Origin: Rhodothermaceae bacterium
Lineage (GTDB): Bacteria > Bacteroidota > Rhodothermia > Rhodothermales > JAHQVL01
Assembly: GCA_019634345.1 (NCBI GenBank)
Contig: JAHQVL010000162.1
Span: forward strand, 1 to 53,245
DNA: 53,245 nucleotides
Direction: 5' to 3'
Shown here in pieces: positions 50,900 to 53,245 of this stretch. Under the pieces are notes generated by a model. The model worked only from the letters and a program-made list of their open reading frames with translations. It was not told the DNA's origin and did no database searches. The position numbers and the translations under genes were made by a program. Positions within the stretch are counted from its first letter, which is position 1; each line of letters starts with the position of its first letter.

Positions 50900-52534
50900 T
50901 CAAATCTCATCCGTAGCAACGCGTTCAGGACGGTCGGATCGGCGTTTTGTAATTAGGATACGATCCAGGTAGAGGCCGTCTTCGCGCATCCATATATTGA
51001 GGGTGTGAATACCCGGCGAACGAATTTCAACGCGGGCATGGCGCCGGCTGGTCATTAATGAACGAGTCCAATGCCATTCCTCGTACTCATCCGTTTCTAT
51101 TTCTTTGGTATACGAGGGGAGAGGTGTACCGTTGAGGCCTAAAATCAGCGAATTGCTGTTGTTGTCCTTTGCCCAGGAGCGTAGCCATATATAATACGTT
51201 CCCCGTTCAGGAAACATGATTTTATAGTCAAGGGCAGGGCTTTCCCGCTGGTGGCTGTCTCTTATGCGAATGCCCCTGTCTGGTAAAACGACCATGGCTC
51301 CGCTGCCTCCGTATCCATTCCTGTTTTTATCCAGCGTCCAGTGCAAGTTATTTCGAGATCGAGCCTGATGGAACGATTCCGCTTCGATAAGAAGGGTCCG
51401 GTCGTCAAAGGTAAAGGCAGTGGAATTTGCGAGCTCAGGGGATTCCAGCAGGTCATCGTTGTAAGACCCTAGAGGCTGCAAATTCAATAAAGAGGTTTGA
51501 GTGATGCGATCCCACAGGCGTCTGGTGCGCCGGTTGGTGTCCTTGAGGCGGAAATTGGATCGTTGGTCTGGTTCGAATACCTCCAGTGTGCCCTGTAGAC
51601 TGTGTTGTTGCCTGGTAAACTGCCGGCCTTCCCACTCCACTTCCATGTTTATCGTGTACTTTTTCTTGAAGATGTTATAGTCCCAGGAATCGATAAACAC
51701 CACATTTCTTCGATCATTAAGGTAAGGGCTAAGGCGATCTACCAATTGTTCTGCTGCAAGTTTGGCGAGTTGAGCTACATCAACTTGCTGTTCTTCATCG
51801 GATTTTGGGGCAATCTTTTTCGAGATAGAGCCAACGGTGTCAGTGAAGCCATTGATGTCTACAAATACATCGAATTGAACGCTGGCTTCGTTGAAGTCAT
51901 AGAGTTTGGAATCCAGCAAATATTTGAATTCCTGATAATTGGGGTAATGGGTCAGGTTAAAGCCGCCTTGTTTCTTCGAGAAGGGGAATTGAATGGACTC
52001 ATCTTTTTCTCCTTCGACATACGCCTGAATGAACCCTGCAATAGTTTCAGATCGTGAAATCTGCTCCCAAGACTCTTCCGGGGTATCGAAAGCCTGTCGT
52101 TCTACAATAAACGGCAGTTTATACGATCCCTGGTAAACCCGGTCGCGATAGGGATAGGAAATCTCGGGAGAGAGGCTGATCCGCTTCGGGGAGGCTTCTA
52201 TACCGGATTGATCGCAAACGGTAATGGTTCTTACCTGTCCGCAGATTTCAAGTAAGAGGCGTTCCCTGTTTCCCAGGTTGGCATCGTCAAGGGTAAGAAC
52301 CGAGTCTTTACCTACAAAAAGAGTGTCATATAACGCGTTATACCCAACTACAAGCAGGCTGTCTGCTTGCACGGGCGTATCTTTCCCTAAAACGGTGCGG
52401 CGTGCGAAAGACACGGACACGCGCAGGGAATCCCAGGTTGATTGCTCCAGGCTGAGTGAGGAAATCACGATTTCTTCCCTCGCGCCGCAGCCAAGCATGG
52501 CTATCATGCATAGGGAAAGAAGACAACGTCTCAT
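50900..52534 (-). CDS. Large lipoprotein with C-terminal carbohydrate-binding-like domain
   Basis: 544 residues. Lipoprotein signal CLLSLCMIAMLGC with lipidated Cys16. Residues about 20-110 look like an Ig-like beta domain; the middle (about 130-340) is unrecognised. The last ~190 residues (ESFHQARSRNNLHWTLDKNR, YKIMFPERGTYYIWLRSWAK, NSLILGLNGTPL, IHTLNIWMREDGLYLDRILI) match the jelly-roll C-terminal module seen in GH115-type proteins (PF17829-like), in which YxIWLR and the final D-x-I/L-x-I/L strand are constant. It may display a sugar-binding domain on the surface. It lies 27 bp after the Nudix gene. Confidence 0.78.
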   Translation of the reverse strand: MRRCLLSLCMIAMLGCGAREEIVISSLSLEQSTWDSLRVSVSFARRTVLGKDTPVQADSLLVVGYNALYDTLFVGKDSVLTLDDANLGNRERLLLEICGQVRTITVCDQSGIEASPKRISLSPEISYPYRDRVYQGSYKLPFIVERQAFDTPEESWEQISRSETIAGFIQAYVEGEKDESIQFPFSKKQGGFNLTHYPNYQEFKYLLDSKLYDFNEASVQFDVFVDINGFTDTVGSISKKIAPKSDEEQQVDVAQLAKLAAEQLVDRLSPYLNDRRNVVFIDSWDYNIFKKKYTINMEVEWEGRQFTRQQHSLQGTLEVFEPDQRSNFRLKDTNRRTRRLWDRITQTSLLNLQPLGSYNDDLLESPELANSTAFTFDDRTLLIEAESFHQARSRNNLHWTLDKNRNGYGGSGAMVVLPDRGIRIRDSHQRESPALDYKIMFPERGTYYIWLRSWAKDNNSNSLILGLNGTPLPSYTKEIETDEYEEWHWTRSLMTSRRHARVEIRSPGIHTLNIWMREDGLYLDRILITKRRSDRPERVATDEI

Positions 52535-52561
52535 GATTAGTAGGTTATATAATGGTGGCAG

Positions 52562-53113
52562 TCAGCCTTCTGTAGCGTGTAAAAATCCTTTTTTCCAGGC
52601 AAGCATGAGGGCAGTAACATGGAGGCCGTGTATCATTGTGCCTTCCTCCACAAGGTTCAATGCCTTATTAAGAGGTATAGTGCGAGTGACAAGGTCCTCT
52701 TCGGCATCATACGACGGATTCATCGAAAACGATGCATTCTGAGCTATAAAAAAATAAGCATAGTTCGAATGATTGCTTGGGTCCGTTGAAAAACGGCCGA
52801 GGGAGGTCCAGTTTGGGGCGGTATATCCCGTTTCTTCGAGCAGTTCCCGTTTTGCAGCTTCAAGCGGATCTTCGTCGGGTTCGATTACGCCGGCAGGCAA
52901 CTCTAAGCTAAAACGATGAATACCGTGCCGATATTGCTCAACCAGTACCAGGTTATCGTCCTGGTCGATACAAACCGTTGCGGCCCAGTTAGGATATTCG
53001 ACGACATGAAACTCCTCCATTTCTACCCCACTAGGCAGAACTACATGATCCTCCCGAAGCTTAATCCAGGGACGATCGAGAAGGTATCGGGATTTATTGA
53101 CTTTCCAGGACAT
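52562..53113 (-). CDS. Nudix hydrolase (ADP-ribose pyrophosphatase-like)
   Basis: 183 residues. The Nudix box is complete: G(V)IEPDEDPLEAAKREL followed by LEETGY, fitting G-x5-E-x7-R-E-U-x-E-E-x-G-U. An N-terminal strand region (WIKLREDHVVLPSGVEMEEF) and VVEYPNWAATVCIDQDDNLV / VEQYRHG before the box are those of ADP-ribose pyrophosphatases. It should hydrolyse a nucleoside diphosphate linked to another group, with Mg2+ bound by the box glutamates. First gene before the lipoprotein at 50900; a heptamer array lies immediately upstream of its start. Confidence 0.93.
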   Translation of the reverse strand: MSWKVNKSRYLLDRPWIKLREDHVVLPSGVEMEEFHVVEYPNWAATVCIDQDDNLVLVEQYRHGIHRFSLELPAGVIEPDEDPLEAAKRELLEETGYTAPNWTSLGRFSTDPSNHSNYAYFFIAQNASFSMNPSYDAEEDLVTRTIPLNKALNLVEEGTMIHGLHVTALMLAWKKGFLHATEG

Positions 53114-53121
53114 GACTATTT

Positions 53122-53232
53122 AGTGCAAAGTGCAAAGTGCAAAGTGCAAAGTGCAAAGTGCAAAGTATAATGTGCAAAGCGCAGTGGTTAGATTGAGAGA
53201 TACCTTGCACTTTGCACCCTGCACCTTGCACT
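53122..53232. repeat. Heptamer arrays AGTGCAA x6 and inverse TTGCACT/C x4
   Basis: Six perfect AGTGCAA units (53122-53163), three decayed units to 53184, a 20 nt spacer, then TTGCACT, TTGCACC, CTGCACC, TTGCACT (53205-53232). The arms are complementary and can fold into a long hairpin. It starts 8 bp upstream of the Nudix start codon, in its leader. Confidence 0.9.
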
Positions 53233-53245
53233 CAAAAGAGTAGTC

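Noticed and set aside
52916..53170. Plus-strand open frame at the right end
   Set aside because: It is antisense to the Nudix gene and ends in the translation of the AGTGCAA array.
1..53245. CRISPR arrays
   Set aside because: The tandem repeats seen have 7, 17 or 42 bp periods with no unique spacers, and no cas gene is present.
1..53245. tRNA or rRNA genes, insertion sequences, transposases, prophage genes
   Set aside because: I looked in the intergenic stretches for T-loop-like motifs and for transposase-like frames and found none that I could support.

Overview
The window looks like chromosome from a member of the Bacteroidota/Rhodothermota/Balneolota group. The evidence is a SusC/SusD outer-membrane pair, a secreted glycoside-hydrolase-like protein with a C-terminal type IX secretion sorting domain, many short lipoproteins, and an ECF sigma factor followed by a TPR serine/threonine kinase. 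That last pairing is frequent in Rhodothermota-like genomes. The assignment is an inference from gene content; no rRNA or tRNA gene was found.

Layout. 1-1779: the 5' part of a lipoprotein gene and an AraC regulator with a seven-segment membrane domain. 1780-12434: an accessory-looking stretch holding three ParE-type toxin loci (one intact ParD/ParE-like pair, two toxin genes broken by stop codons), two unrecognised multi-pass membrane proteins and the SusC/SusD pair. A ~101 bp element with fixed internal spacing recurs four times around the toxin loci. 12435-20153: a YdjM-type membrane hydrolase, a small lipoprotein, a four-gene minus-strand operon (patatin phospholipase, GT-C glycosyltransferase, ferritin-like protein, single-pass membrane protein), a short-chain dehydrogenase and two secreted proteins. 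20150-23934: ECF sigma factor and TPR kinase operon, with a divergent small gene that encodes only the kinase's N-terminal segment. 24063-28115: a Tat-exported FAD oxidoreductase, an ApbE flavin transferase and a Tat-exported Gfo/Idh/MocA protein, tightly spaced and preceded by an 18 bp perfect palindrome. 28366-35213: DUF2975 membrane protein with its HTH partner, an amphi-Trp protein, a soluble chemoreceptor with six tandem PAS domains, and the type IX-secreted hydrolase. 35668-38567: a YdeP-type molybdopterin oxidoreductase translationally coupled to mobA. 38709-43834: lipoproteins, a frameshifted lipoprotein gene, a 42 bp tandem repeat, a TlpA-like protein, a PilT-family ATPase and an alpha/beta hydrolase. 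44041-53113: M16 protease, outer-membrane protein, a flavin oxidase / AcuI operon, TonB, a large lipoprotein and a Nudix hydrolase.

Two themes cut across the genes. First, the 3' element (TGTACC direct repeat at 11 bp period, CTGTAA, and a 17 bp hairpin AGCGTTTCCTAAACGCT) travels with the ParE loci, and two ParE copies carry nonsense codons at codons 23 and 25. Second, short heptanucleotide arrays of four unrelated unit sequences (TTCAAAG, GGTTTCG, GTTTCTG, AGTGCAA) sit between or inside genes, three of them paired as inverted arms. One heptamer tract forms the start of the YdeP-like gene and another the end of mobA.

All functions are read from motifs by eye; no database search was made.
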